Origin: Archilochus colubris
Lineage: Eukaryota; Chordata; Aves; Apodiformes; Trochilidae
NCBI GenBank assembly: GCA_023079485.1
Contig: CM041115.1
Coordinates: 46,466,156 to 46,530,155 of the forward strand
Direction of reading: 5' to 3'
Length of the DNA stretch: 64,000 nt
This document shows, in pieces, positions 1 to 13,574 of the stretch. Numbering within the stretch: the stretch's first letter is position 1; each line of letters opens with the position of its first letter. Position numbers and translations under genes: made by a program. Under the pieces are notes generated by a model that saw only the letters and a list, made by a program, of their open reading frames with translations, made no database searches and had not been told where the DNA came from.

Positions 1-482
1 CTATGAATCATAATTATATCTATTCTAGAGCAGCTTGTCTCTGATAAAATAAAGCAGCAAATAGTATTAGCCCTGGGGATATTATAGCATGAGTAAATCT
101 TGCTTGGTACTTGGCTGGTGAGCAGGTGATACAGTGCACCAGGGGTCACCTTGGCTCCAGGGTGGAACAGTCGAGTGTTCCTGAGATCAAGTTGGGGTCA
201 CCTCGTGGTGACCTGATGGGATGCACAGGGCCATCAAACAGAGCACAGGCAGGAGAAGAAGGGGGGAAACCCGGTGTCTGTTTCTTACCCAGATCCAGTG
301 CTTAGCACACTTTTAAAAAAGCCTAAGTGTCCTTGAGTGAGGTTCCTATCCTCTCATTCAGATGTGTTTGAATTCTGCCAGAAGGCTGAACGGTACTGCA
401 GAAGAGGGATTATTCACAGCAGAAACAGCTGGATCCCCCTTAGGACTTACTTCAGGCTTTATTCAGCATCTACACATTTTCC

Positions 483-503
483 TTTTTTTTTTTTTTTTTT
501 TTT
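483..503. repeat. Poly(T) tract, T21
   Basis: There are twenty-one uninterrupted T residues followed by CCCCCAG. On the plus strand this mimics a polypyrimidine tract plus an AG acceptor, but the sequence downstream shows no recognisable exon. On the minus strand it reads as poly(A), without a recognisable retrotransposed sequence upstream. Confidence 0.9.
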
Positions 504-3500
504 CCCCCAGATTAAAACAAACAGCTATAAAGCTGTGATGCGTAGAACAAAGTAGATTACTTCAGCAGCCTGACACTCTATAAAATAAAATTAAATGCCA
601 GACACCTTAGAGATCACCCTCACATGCGGAGGTTAGCCTGTCTTTTTTTGGACAATTTTTTTACCACTGAAGGATCACAAGTGATGCATGTTGTCATTCA
701 AGGACAATCTCAGCTTCTACCATAGACTTATCTTTTTTTGTTGCTGTTTTCCCACAGACTTTTTTCATCTGTATGGATGCAGGAGAGACATTTAGCCTCC
801 CTCACATGCCCAGCTGATGGGAGTTTTTGTATGAACAAGATATATAAGGTGCTACAGCCAGAACCGCACAAACTAAGGAACAGATAACCTGCAGATGACC
901 TTTATCCCCTCAAAATGTGTTTAAGAACAGGGAAACAACTGTGTGAGTGATTACCAAACTTCACTACAAAAGCCTCAGTACAATCTCGGAGTGTTTTTCC
1001 TGATCATTGTCAGATGTTAATTAGGGAGACAAGAAGACATTCACCTAGAAGGTCTGTATTTATTTCAAACTTAATTATGCCAACCTGGAAACAGGAATGG
1101 ACAATAATCCAGCGGTTATTCTCAGCTTGTTGTTCAGCTGGTAGCAGACCACCATGATGCAGTGCAAAATTTAGGATATAGGGATTCAGAACAATCTACT
1201 CAGGCTTTCTCTTTGGTTTTTGGGTTTTTTTCCTTTATGAAAAGATTCTACCTCAGAGTTTGGGGGAGGCATGTAATCACTCACTGCAAGACAAGAAATT
1301 ATTTTAAGAGAACAAATACTGGTTGCCATGGTTTCTGAAAGGCAGAAACTCCAAGGTCATTCCCTGAAAATTCTTCACAACCAGAGCCAGCATTGAGGAT
1401 ACTCCCTTCACACAGCCAAATAATCCTCCCTTGCCTACTGATAGGATCCTTCCATCTCCTCTGGTACACAGCTTCCTTTTTAAGCCACAATAACACAGAT
1501 AAGAACACAATGTGAAAAACCTGCAATATGTCTGAAAACAAATAAAGTCAAGCCTGGACTTATAAACATATGGCTGGCTGTTCTCTGGGTCCTCTGCATT
1601 TCTGCTGGAAAACCTGACCCATCTATCATGTCTTCTAACAGCGAGTTGCAGGTCCAACTGCAAAACTTTCACCTGAAGGAAATGCCAGAAGAGCTGACAT
1701 ATGGACAAATTAATGGAAAAAAGCATCAGAGATGGGACCATGAATTTGCAGTTACTTTAGAAAACAAGTGTCAAAAGTTGCATTTCATGGGTTTTTTCTC
1801 TGTGTCTGAAGTACAAGAAAAAAAATCATTTCTTTCTATGACTAAGGTGTTTCGCACCACTCCTGCACCTGAATGCCAGTACTGACCTATGTGCTAGTGA
1901 CATAAAAAAGATGTCTTCAAACATGTGCAAAATCCAGCTCTGTGACACTTCAGCATCCCACCAAAATGTCAGCAAGCTTTACATTGCTGAAATACTAACC
2001 TGCCAACACAGTAATTAGATGAAGACTCCCCTTACACTGGAACTGCCAGCGAAAATTAATTAACAGATAATACAATTCAGTCATTTGTTTAAACAATTAA
2101 TATTCATTCTGACATGAATTTACGGGGGAAGGTACAAGAGCTTTTTGCTTCTGTTTGTACAAATGCACAAAATGGTGTGCACACTGTGCCACAGCAAACT
2201 ACTGTTTAATAAAACTTGGCTCACATGAAAAGAAAATGCATCAGTCGAAGATTATGTGTCCTGAGCTATTAGAGTAGCCAGTATAAATCTTTCTGTGATG
2301 GTGTGTGCATATGTTGTCTCATTCACCAGTGCCATAAAATCAATGACCCTTGAGTACTTGCTAATTTCCATTTCCATCAATTCAAAACCAGAAATAAAGT
2401 ATCAAAGATGAGGTGTGACTCGGGAAACAGCCCCAATTAGGTGACAGAAACAACATTTTACAATGGCTGTACCATGTGCACAACTACAGTTCTCACCCTG
2501 CCAAACCACCATCTCAGTGGTTGAATATCTTTTGTAGAGGGGAAGAATCTTTCTTATTAAAGCACTGGAATGTGTATAGATTGCCAGTACAACAAACTCT
2601 TTTCTGATGGGATTCCTGAAGCCAGATAGGCTAGAAGTCTATGACAGGGACCAGACCTGCTGCTGCTAGCTTGCTATTCACACCAGTAGAAACTGACGTA
2701 CAGTTTTACTCCAGAGAAAGAGAGAGCAGATGGAGAGTCAAGGGCTGAATTTTACAAAGGTTTTCAGGATCCAACCTCTGCTTAAGTCCTGCTTTCAGCA
2801 CCTGAACTTCCAACATCCTTCCTATTACTACACAACTGCCACACCTACTGGAAACCTGGTATCTCCATGGCACTACAATTTTGCCTTAAAGCTGCCTATG
2901 TGTAAACAGAGGTCTGTGTTTCTGCATTTCTGTATTCTTGCCTCAGTGCAAACAACTCTTTATTTCCCTAACACTTAACTATGTTTGGGTACTGAATATG
3001 CCTGAGCCTGGTACTGTGCCTTCAGAAGCTTCCATCAGAAGTTCAAATAGAAATTCCACAACTGGTAAATAACTTGAAAAGTTTATGATCTGGTATTAGC
3101 AACGAAGTTGGTGCACTCAATAGCTGTGACTCCCTGGCCTGGAAATCTGAACACCACCACTCTGTGTTGGTCCACCTCTGACTCATCTGTCCTTGAAGGG
3201 ATGATGCTAACCTCTGCGTGCCCTGATTTTCCCAGCTTTGAAATAACAGGGAGAGGTTCCCACAGTGAAGCTATGTGCTTGGAAAATGCTAACAATTATT
3301 CCTCTGTGATGCCTTTGTGAAAGCCAGAGGGATCTCTTCTATGGGAGTTCAGATGCTAGCCCTCTTAATTTTCTCAGAAAAACATCTTTTGATCTGTTTT
3401 ATCTTCATTTTCAAGTTCAGGTCAAAATTCTTGAGAGAGTCAGATATATGGGTTTTGACCATATCCCCCAGATTTTTTTTGTAGGGGAAACCCACTTTAT

Positions 3501-4728
3501 ATAGGTATAGATACATTAACTGAACGCATGTATTCATGACATCAATTCAGGACATACTCAGCAGATGTTACAGAGATATGGTTTACTAATGTTAGGTCTA
3601 TCTGTGAATGTGAAAAACTTAAACATCTGCCCCTCTGTCTAAAACCAACCAAATAATTATTGAAGACTATATTATACTGTTCAACAGTATCATAAGCATT
3701 CACATTATTGAGAAATCCTGAGAAACAGAGAAGAACACAGTCTCAGGCTGCCCTGGTAATAAACCAACAGATTATTGTGATCTAAGTGTAGAGCAATTAC
3801 TAATTCAGCATACATTTTCCTTCCCAAACTTTATTTATTTCTTTAAGGAGTCTTCAGGGAGTCTGTTAGGCATTCAGATGGTACCTGCTATGCCAGCAGA
3901 GTGGGTAATTTCCCTCCCTTTCCTAGTATACACATCCAAGGTGAAATTCCTGCAATTTTGCCTCACTACATTTAAGATTCATATCAGTTTTCTGCAGATT
4001 TTTATGCTAAATAATAACTTTTCCTATATAAAGCTCTCCCACAGTCTGACACAAGGTGAGTGACAAGGGAGAAGGGCACATACAAAGGTTTTTCCCTCTT
4101 TCCATCATGTCTGCCCACTTTCCCTTTCTTCTTGTTTTTAAAAAGCTTTCCATTTCACAACCTAATTTTTCCCCTTGTTTCTGCCTCTCGGGTGACATCT
4201 TCTCATCGCACTACTCCTCCTTCACAGTATGTGCCTGTGACAACCCATCAAACTTCTCTGCTGGTTTTCTCACTTTCCTTAATCTCTTCCTTCACCTTGT
4301 CCTCAAGTCCTCTCCAGTCTCCCTTGCCTGCCCAGCAGCACCTCTCCTCTCCCTCTACTCAAAGCCCCCAGACTCTTTGCTGATGCTTGCTGTCTGTGAA
4401 AAAAGGAAGAGGCTGCTGGAGAATTAAAAATATGTCTCCCAGGCTCTTTTGACTTCTTTGATTCTGGTATAACCCAGACAGCAATCTTCCGCATCTCGCC
4501 TGAGCTGTAGCACAACAAACTATTGGACATTTTTTCACCACCAGTTACTTTTGGTGTAGTCTGAACTAATAAAGAGCCATTGTTGGTTCATTTAAAATTA
4601 AACATGCAAGTGATTTGCTTTATCTGACTGAACTAACTAATGGTAGTCCAAGTCCAATACTCATCTGATATCCTGTTTGAGACTGTAACTGATTTTTCTC
4701 TGGGTAAGATGGGAAGAGGGTGCTGATA

Positions 4729-4729
<1 letters not shown>

Positions 4730-4763
<34 letters not shown>

Positions 4764-4819
4764 CAAACCAAAACCAATCAACTAACCAAAAAAAATCAAA
4801 AAAAAACAAACAAAAAAAC
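4730..4819. repeat. Poly(A) tract with A-rich degenerate tail
   Basis: A run of 32 A residues (4730-4761) is followed by about 58 bases made almost only of A with scattered C and T, in CAAA/CCAAA-like units. It looks like an expanded and decaying A-rich simple repeat. No retroposed gene is recognisable immediately 5' of it on the plus strand. Confidence 0.9.
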
Positions 4820-7800
4820 TTTTCCAAAGGAAGAATTAAACCCAGTCCACGTAAGGATTTGTGAATGTATATAATATTGTATCTAAATGTGTACATGCAA
4901 ATAAGTAAATTTTGGAAAGAGACATATACATACAAGAAGTATATCTACATAATATTTTCCATCCCACCTCTGCACATTCAGCATTTGCTCACCATCCATA
5001 CACACTAATTTTCTTGAACAGATTACAGATGTTTGCTGAAATACTCCACTATCTAGTAAATGACTATCAGTACAACAGTTATGCGATTAACAAGAATCTC
5101 CCACAGTTTTACAATAAAAATAACAGAATATATTTCTGAGCACAGGTTATGGGCAGGAAACAAGATTCTCTCTCCCTGACACCCTCTCAGCTTGCACTAC
5201 AGAAACAAATGTGTTTTTCTCCATCCCACTTATTTACCCTCATTCTCTGAAATGGAATAGAAGAGAAACCTCCAGATGCAAGTATCTTGAGCTTAAGTTC
5301 AGGAGGCTTTTCTGATTCAGTCATTCTCATTCTTTAAGCCATGAGATTTTAGTAATTTGGATACAAATGTAATTCATTAGTTCTTTTATTCTGCTTTCCT
5401 TCTCTGGTGGTGCCTTTGCAGAGATGTTTGCATGCACACGTACAAAATGTGCTTGCAGGGATAATAGTTTTGTGAATTTTTCTGTGTTGCATCTAAGCAT
5501 AAAACCAAAGGGCATGAGACACCAGCCCAGCTGGGTCTGCACATATTACTATACTGATCATTCACTTATTCTCGTGAGGCAAGGCTGGCAAAATGCCATG
5601 AAACAGCCTTGTACTAATAAATATCTTTTGATGTAATAAATAGGGGAACGTGATTTCAGTTCCTGCTTTCTACATCAGAAAGACATGTTATATCAAATTA
5701 TATACGAAAACAAGGGAGGAGGAAGCCAAGGCTATCTGCTTTATATCATTCCATAACAAACAATAAAGTCCCCCATTTCTGATCAATAAAATTTAGTTCA
5801 GATGAGTATATCATATTAGAAAAATCATAAATCCCTATAGTTATTAGTTTAAGTTTTTCATTTTAGTTCCCAGTTAAAGCTTTGTTCAACCTGACTTCAC
5901 CTGATTTTAGATCCAAAACAAAATCTTTATCTGCTTCACACTGAAGCATTTTGGGAGTATTGATAAGGTGGAGTTACCTATATGTAAAGCAAGAGCAAGA
6001 GGGGAATCTATCTGTAGCCATCTTCAGCCACATCTTGTGAAGCTTAGTCTGATAAAGAAAGGCTTCTTCTGTGATCCACGCCCTGAACACTCCTGTAGAG
6101 CTATGGAAATGTCTTCTTTTGATTTGACTTGATGACCTCATGTCAGACCTCAAAAGCTCATTATGCCATTTTATGCCAGCTGGTGAATTTCTAGGATGTT
6201 CTCAAGACTCACTCTTTCACTTCTGTTTCAGCTAGCTGCTATTGCTATCCATCCTGCCCTACAGACCATGAATATGTATGATTCTGGGGCCGGGATCCAG
6301 GATGGCAGGGAGAGGAGTGAATCTAAATCTCTGATGTACTGTTCCAGCTGCCTGGGGAGGTCTGAGGGGATGTGGACATCTGAAAGGGAACATGTCTGTG
6401 CCTGCCAGTGATGAATTAATTTATGCCTGTGAGATTTAAAGAACAGCTGTAAAAGACTGGAGGGCCCAGATGCTGTTGGAGAACACTGGTAGGAGCAACA
6501 GGAGGAAGCTGTGTAGCCTCTGAAATATGAGAAAGCACAGGGGAAAGGCAGTGTTTATAGTCTGTAGGCCCAGGTGTGAGGTCTTCTGCTGGCTATCCAA
6601 GTCTGCAGAGCGCAGGGAATCCCCAGGTTTTGCCAAGCAGGAATCTGGAACCCCACTGAGGATGGTGGCTGCCCTGCCAAAGGGAGTGGGAGAAAGGAAG
6701 AGCAAAAAGGCTTCATAGGAGCTGTTTAGGAGAGGCTTGGGTAATGCTAGGGTCTAGGCCAAAGGCTAGTCAGGGCTAATCAAGCTGATCAGTGATCTGG
6801 AGGCTGGGCACAGACAGATCAATGGTCTACAATTGGAGGAGGCAAAGTTAGTAACCCACACCAGACTTGTCCCTCATGGTGTGGTCCCTGAGCACGCCTG
6901 GGCTGTGAGCTGCTTCTCTGAGCTGAGCAGCTCTGTGCTTCTGCAGAAGCCAGGTGAAGAGATCTGTGGTCTGGTTCCCTTCTTTCCAGAAAAATCCTTT
7001 AGGCTGAACATGCAAAGAAAGGCTTCTAAGAGCAGAGCTGCCCTCTGGGTGCCTCCTCAGAATTCCAACCCATTGCTACTTTTCACTGCCTTGTGACCTA
7101 TTGCTTAGAGGTACAAACCAGAGCTCATGGCCCAGACAATCTCCTCTTGTCTTGTCCTTCAGCAGGCAGCTGTTCTCCTCTTGGGTTGCAGTTCACTTAA
7201 GCTGGCATTTATCCTCCATAACAAAACAAGAAATGTGTCCACCTTGGCCTCTGTCCAGCATTTTGTCTGGTAGCAATGAAGGGATCTGTATGGCTGGAGG
7301 TCAGGCATGATGATGGGGAGAAAGGCCATTTTTAAAGCACAAATTATACTGTGTGCAGCTCCATCAGTGCCTCTGTCTTTCATGCCTGTATTTCTGAAAG
7401 ATCATAGCTATCTTACAATTTCCATGTCTACAGCAATTCCATTCTTTCTCTTGCCCTTTCCTTAGCAGTTAACTCATTAACAAGCCAGAAGCTATTTGGC
7501 CTTTAGTGGTCCCTTGGAAATGTCATTTGGTTAATACTTCATCAGAATTAAAGATACTATACTTGATTTTTTTGTGGTTTTGTCTTGGTCTCCATTTTAC
7601 CTGCTTTCTTCTGGAATAAAGCCTCAACTTGATGTGTTGGGATTGGAGGCACCCAAAGATCTGATGCAAATCTGTATTGTATGAGGCTGATGAATCTGAC
7701 ACAAAACCAAACACTGATCATGATTGTCCTGGTGGTCACTCCTTTCTTCTTGCAAATTACAAATCTGCCCTCTGTAATGTTTTTGCTTTTCTGCTGTCAT

Positions 7801-10800
7801 TACTCTTGCCAGTTCAAAAGGTTGTTGCCTGTCACTGGTGAAAAAATGTTTTGACGTATATGATGGATATTCACCTCTTGCTGCCACTATACTAAATTTC
7901 TTGTATCAGGCAGAAATCAGGAAGTAGGATTTTATCAAATCTACCTCAAGCCTACCTTTCTGCTCTATATACCTCCTCCACTTTCTGTCCTCAGCTTGCC
8001 ATGGGTAGGAAGGCCCCTTTGCCAGCTTAAAGTCACAGCCATAAAGAGAGGCTCTAAAATATGGCCAGGGGTGTCTACATTTCTCCAGCAGACTGGTTTA
8101 TGTTGAAGTGACTAAATGATTTTTCATCATATATTTCCCATCAGACCACTAGGCTTTGAAATGACAAGAGGTTTTGTTAAGAAGAGGTAGGATTCCTTCC
8201 CCATCTTGGCTTGAAACTAAAAGCAAAGGGAGTTGAACAACTGATTTTGTTCTGTAGATCCATGTGAGAGCAGAGAGAAAGGGCTGAGAATGGAAAATCA
8301 GATCACTCTATGTAAACATTAACAGCTCTGTCATATCTGTTGGAACAAGTTCCCTGAGGTCATGGATTAACTCACAAAGTTTTCCTATTCTGTAATGATT
8401 TTTTTATTTAGCAGGACTGTGTACATGTGTCTGTTTCTAGGCTGAAAAATATGTAATTTCTAGGCTAAGAAACTCAGGAAATTAGACCCTTTGTTCTTGG
8501 ACCTTTCTTAGAGCCTCAAATACATGATTCCTCCTACTTTACTTGCCATGCAGTTTTGACTCATCTACAGTGCAGTGCTTTGTTTGAAAGGCTTTGTCAT
8601 ACTGATGTCTATAAAATGAGCCAATTTTTTCAGAAAAAAATGTGTATACTATCATGGGCAGCCTTTGGCAAATGATCCAGAAACTGAGGCTTCTTGGGTG
8701 AAGTGCTGCTCTGAGGCTAAGTTGAAATACAGAACACTTGAGTGCATTCTTAATGGTCCATGTAAAGCAAGTTGAACACTTGCACCCATATTGCCATTTC
8801 AGGTAAGCTTTCAATTAATGGGAGTGCCTTTTTACATTAAAATCCCCAAAACCACTCTCCAGGAAAGGGTCTATTCCTGTGTTCAGTCTCCCTTCTAGTT
8901 ACTGTAATGACTCTGGATTAAGACATTATGAATCTGAAACGTCAACAAAGTTGGCAAGCAGCCAGCTTGGGATGCTCTAGTGAATTTGGGTATTAATCCA
9001 AAATCCCACATACTGGCAAGAAGGGGGAAACAAGTAGTAAGTCTGCCGAGCAATAAATCCATTCCACTATGCTATTGCTCAGAAAGAATTAGATGTATGT
9101 TTATCAGTTTCCCTCTAAGTATTAACTCTCTTTAGTGTTTTTTCTATGGCATAATCTCTTCTAGATGGCACTACTTGGTTCTGCTGTGTTCCTACCGATG
9201 AAATATGACTGTTGCAGCAGCCTGGGACAAGGTGTGAAGAATGAAAGACCAGTTCCCGCAGAGAATCTGCAAAAGAGGAGCTCAGTCACAGTTCTGTAAG
9301 GTGTACTGGAGAGGCTGTCATTAAAAGGGCCCTATCACAAAGTGTTCTGCTAACTGATGCTGTTAACTGATCTCACCTACAAATGTGATACTGAAATGAA
9401 ACAATATGAAAGGCCTCAACAACCTGCAGGAGGGACCCTAGTACTCCCAGGACAGTGATTCAATACACAGTTCAAGTACAGCTTGGTTTGTAACACCAAA
9501 CTACATTTGCTCCAGCACCATGGGGAAGGGATTAATATCAGTGAGTCATGTTGAGCTTGTCTGATCAGTCTAAAAATCAGGATTTATTCAGAAAGAACGG
9601 TCTGAAAATGCAGTTCTTCCGCAATAAGGCACATTTGCTGTTCTTGTATCTCTTGCAGTTTGAAGGAGGCAAAAGGGTTTGTGATGTGTAAATCTTTGAT
9701 TTGACCATTACTTCAACAAAGGCCAGATGTGTGTTTGTATGCAAAATACATGTTTTTCTGTTACCCTTTTTATTTTTTATAATAACAGACAAAGGGGAAG
9801 TTCTGATCTAGACATTTAAGAAATGTCTGCTCAGACTTCAGAATCAAATTCATCATTGACAAATGGCACATCAATTCATGGTTTTAGGCTGCTGCTGGTT
9901 TGGTATGTAGTTTGACATGTGTCTAGTTTCAAATGCAGGTGCCCCAACCTCCCTGGCTCATGGTGGAAGTTGAGGATATACAAATGAGTGTGCATAGGTT
10001 TTTGTACAAGTCTTGCTAGACTTGTGCCTGGAAACAGTTTTATCTGTATTATGAGTAGAGAAGGAGAGGAAAACACCATCTGCAAATTGATGCAGCTGTG
10101 TTGTGCAAGAGTCTGATTTGCCTTTGTGCAGATGAATTATGCAGCCAAGGATTTTTTAGCTCTTGGCACATGATGCTGAAACATGGATAAGCTTCACATT
10201 TCTTTGCTACCACCAAGGATCAAGGAACAATTGTCCTATCGTCCAAAGCTGGAAAAATCCTATGCAGAAGGGAGGCCAAAGCCTGCCCATGAGGCTAACT
10301 CATATATTGGAACTGTTTCTCCCTGAAAAAAAGAGGTAAATCCTTTTAACACCAAGCAATCAGCTCTCTTCCAACAGTGGTGCCCATTGGTGTTGACCAG
10401 CCTTTATGTTTTCTTCAGGAGGTGTGAAGACTGCTGACACTGATTTTCTAATTCACCTGTGACTTGAAGTAACACAAAGCCTTTCAAGCACCTTTAGCAA
10501 AATTGTATTTTGCAAAATATTTGAGGGCAATGGCTAGCTCAATGAAGAAGCTTCACAAAAATCTACCTGCAAAACCCTGAGTATTTTGACTGGAATGTTT
10601 CGCTGAGAATAAACTGACCATGTCTCCAGTGAGCAGTTGCAGACTGGATGTTCAAGTTGTCATACAGTGGAGAGAAAAGGCAGCTTAGTCTTTCTAGTCA
10701 TATTGTGCTCTGCTTAGCCTGCACCATGCTTCAGAATAAGAAAATAGTACACTGTTGCCTAAAACCTTAAGGAATGTAGAAAAATATCTGTGGAAAAATC

Positions 10801-12609
10801 CAGAAGAATTCAATCTTGGAATTTGTTATCCTCAGTTTGATCTGTTATATCTGCTTCACAGATCTGAGCACTGTGTGTAAGTTTAAAATACGTGTCACCT
10901 CTTTTAACCTCTAGGATAACAAAGGAAAAATTAATTATAACAGTATCACAGAGAACAAAACCTCTGGCTCATTGATGTCAGCAGCAACAAGTACATTGTT
11001 GGTTCCGTCTTCAGAGATTTTTGTGGAGGGGCATTTTTTCTCTGTTAGAGGGCCTCCCTGTTGAATAACATCTCCTGCTGCTCATGTGGATAAAAAAAAG
11101 TATTTTGCATGCTAACACAGAGCCTCAATTCTCAGGCAGCTATTTAGATCTTGGATGACTATAATGTTTTGTTGGAAATGTCACACTAACACACTAATGC
11201 ATCCTAACGACCAAATGATTTAATGAAATTTGAAAAAGCACCAACAAAAGACAGATGATGCAAGACAGGGAAAAAAAGAAAAGAAATAAAAAAGTAGTTT
11301 TTTTCTCTCAGTATGCTTGATAAATGCTTGGAAATGAAACATTAAATACTTGTGGGAAGCTAAAATCTTCCATTGTCCAGTTGACCTCTCACTCTTCTTT
11401 TCTTTGCCTTGTTATAAATGAAATGTTGGAGGCATTGGCATACTTTACAACTCATACTTGTGTTACTGTTCTATTGAAATCCTATAAGATTTTCAGATCG
11501 ACTTTCTTGCCTGCTTAGAATCAGGGTATGACATTCATGTAGAAGACCACCCACAAGGCTGGCAGAATAAGAAGCACTCACCAGCATCACTCAGAGAGCA
11601 CAGTGGCAATGGCCAAGTCATTCTCTCTGGCCTAACCCCACTGAAGCCTTCATGGGAGCACCCTTATAGAAAGGAAGAATCTTGATACCAGGAAGAGATT
11701 GGCTTAGCACTGAGCTTCTTTAGTATATGCCAGGAAGAAAATTAATTTAGTAATAGTACTTGGGACAGCTTACAGATTCCTCCTCCCTCCCACTCCCTCC
11801 CACAGACTGCAACTGTTCCCCTTTTGGAGGATAAGTTGGCAGATTCCCTATTCTAAGAGAAGTGTTGATTGTGTGGAAATGGTGACATTGTTTTTTTCCC
11901 CCAGAAACAGGGAAGGTTTCAACTTAAATGGAATCAAACTGAGAATTTCATTAAGTAGGTGGGAAAAACTACTGAGCTAGAAGTGCCACCCTAGAGCAAA
12001 TTAGTTATTTTTATTCAAAAAACTGTAGCTGCTGGCTGCGTTATGAAATAGAGGATGAGTTTTCTCAGTCTACCTGAAGAGGTGAAACACACTTAGATTA
12101 GTTTAGGATGTCAGTTGGTTCTGACCGTGTTTAGGAAAAAACAGCATAATTTAAAACTCCTGACAAACACAAGTGTTCCAAGAAGCTTGTCTGGGTTTTG
12201 TGGCTTTAAAATATTGGTTTGTGACTCTATACTGGTAAATAGGCGTATGCTCTGCTCTAGCTGAAGTTCTATAATTAGAACCTTACTGCAAAATGTCCTA
12301 AGCAAGCTGTGTGCTTCAGAGGCAGAACCCACAGGAGTTCCTGGGAACTTCTCTTCTTCTGATGCTATTCTATTCTGCTGATTTATTCGGCTGCTCACCT
12401 CAGAAAAAGACTAGTTGATTTATTTTAGTTATAACCATCAACATGGAAGACAATTTTGTCTTCTCACAAAAAGGACTCACTGATCATAGCCAGCTTTTTC
12501 ACTATTGCTTTCAATTACCAAAATTATGGTAAAATATGACTGTTCTCTATCTATGCCTCTAGTCATTAAGAGGGTGATGAAGGATGTACTCTGTATATCT
12601 GGCTTAAAT

Positions 12610-12990
12610 GGATCACAGAATCACAGAATTTCAGAGTTTTCAAGGCATCTCTGAAGATCATTGAGTTCAATCCCCCTGACAGAGCAGGAATAAAAAACGA
12701 GGGCAGGTCACTCAGAAACGTGTCCAGATGAAAGTCCAGACTCTTGAAAGTCTCCAGAGAAGGAGACTCCACAACTTCTCTGAGAAGCCTGTTCCGGGGC
12801 TCTGTAGCCCTTACAGTAAATAAATTCATCCTCATGTTGAGGTGGAACTTCTGTGCTCCATCTTGAATCCATTGCCCCTTGTCCTACCGCATGGCACAAG
12901 TGAGAAGAGGTTGTCCCTTCCTTCTTGAATCCCAGCCCTTCTATATTTATATAAATGAACTAGGCCCCCTCTCAGTCTTCTCCTTTCCAG
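12610..12990 (-). pseudogene. CR1 ORF2 RT C-terminus and 3' UTR of copy A
   Basis: The minus-strand frame at 12835 reads MRMNLFTVRATEPRNRLLRE followed by VVESPSLETFKS, the conserved C-terminal segment of avian CR1 ORF2. Upstream, EEKTEGGLVHLYKY-like residues can be read between 12990 and 12930. The 3' untranslated part is about 60 bp and ends in two ATTCTGTG units. The frame is shifted several times. Confidence 0.9.
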
Positions 12991-12994
12991 GTGT

Positions 12995-13574
12995 TATCAG
13001 GGCTCCCACCCCATTCAGCAGTGGGCCCACATTTTCCCTGTTCTTCCTTTTACTGCTGATATATTTGAAGAAGCTCTTCTTGTTTCCTTTTAATTCCCTT
13101 GCCAGAATTAGTTCTAAGAGGCTTTTGGCTTCTCTTGTTGCCTTCGTACATTCTCTGACAATGTCCCTATAGTTCTCCTGGGTGAGGAGTCTCTTCTTCC
13201 ATGAGTTCTAAATTTCTTTCTTCCATGAGTCTTCAGAGCTCCTTGATTATCCATGCAAGTCTCTTACTACCTCTACCCAATTTTTCACTCAAAGAAATGC
13301 ACCTATCTTGGGCTTGAAGGAAGTGGTATTTAAAAATTGACCAACTTTCTTAGGCTCCCTTTCCTTCCAGAGTCTTAGCCCATGAGATTCCTGCAAGTAG
13401 ATCTGTAGAGTACAAAATTAGCACTGTGGAAGTCCAGGGCTGTAGTCCTACTTAGAGCCCTTCTTCCTCCTTGTAAAATACTAAACTCTACCATGTCGTG
13501 ATCACTGTCACAAAGGCTGTTTCCAACCTTAATGTCTCCAACCAGACCTTCTTTATTCATTAAGCTAGACAGAC
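12995..13574 (-). pseudogene. CR1 ORF2 endonuclease C-terminus and endonuclease-RT spacer, remnant
   Basis: On the minus strand, NKEGLVGDIKVGNSLCDSDH is followed by DMVEFSILQGG and ALDFHSANF (13560-13400). The SDH motif is a conserved catalytic element of this endonuclease family and is retained. The reading then passes, with frame changes, through the basic spacer. On the plus strand that spacer appears as the antisense of the 'nkelLdllkhkkevyrr'-type region. It ends at the motif KRKNRENVGPLLNGVGA near 13000. The RT palm that should follow is absent, deleted at about 12990. Confidence 0.85.

Larger units (their letters stand above)
1..12605. other. Unique AT-rich intergenic or intronic DNA, no gene recognised
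   Basis: I see no conserved protein, RNA gene or interspersed repeat that I can name in this stretch. The open frames are short (at most 145 codons), overlap on both strands and resemble no family I know, so I treat them as chance. It contains homopolymer tracts (listed separately) and a small pyrimidine-rich run near 11780-11812. Very old repeats too diverged to recognise by eye could be present. Confidence 0.6.

Noticed and set aside
1304..1885. Overlapping frames of 145 (minus) and 85 (plus) codons
   Set aside because: No recognisable motifs, no splice or promoter context, and both strands are open over the same interval.
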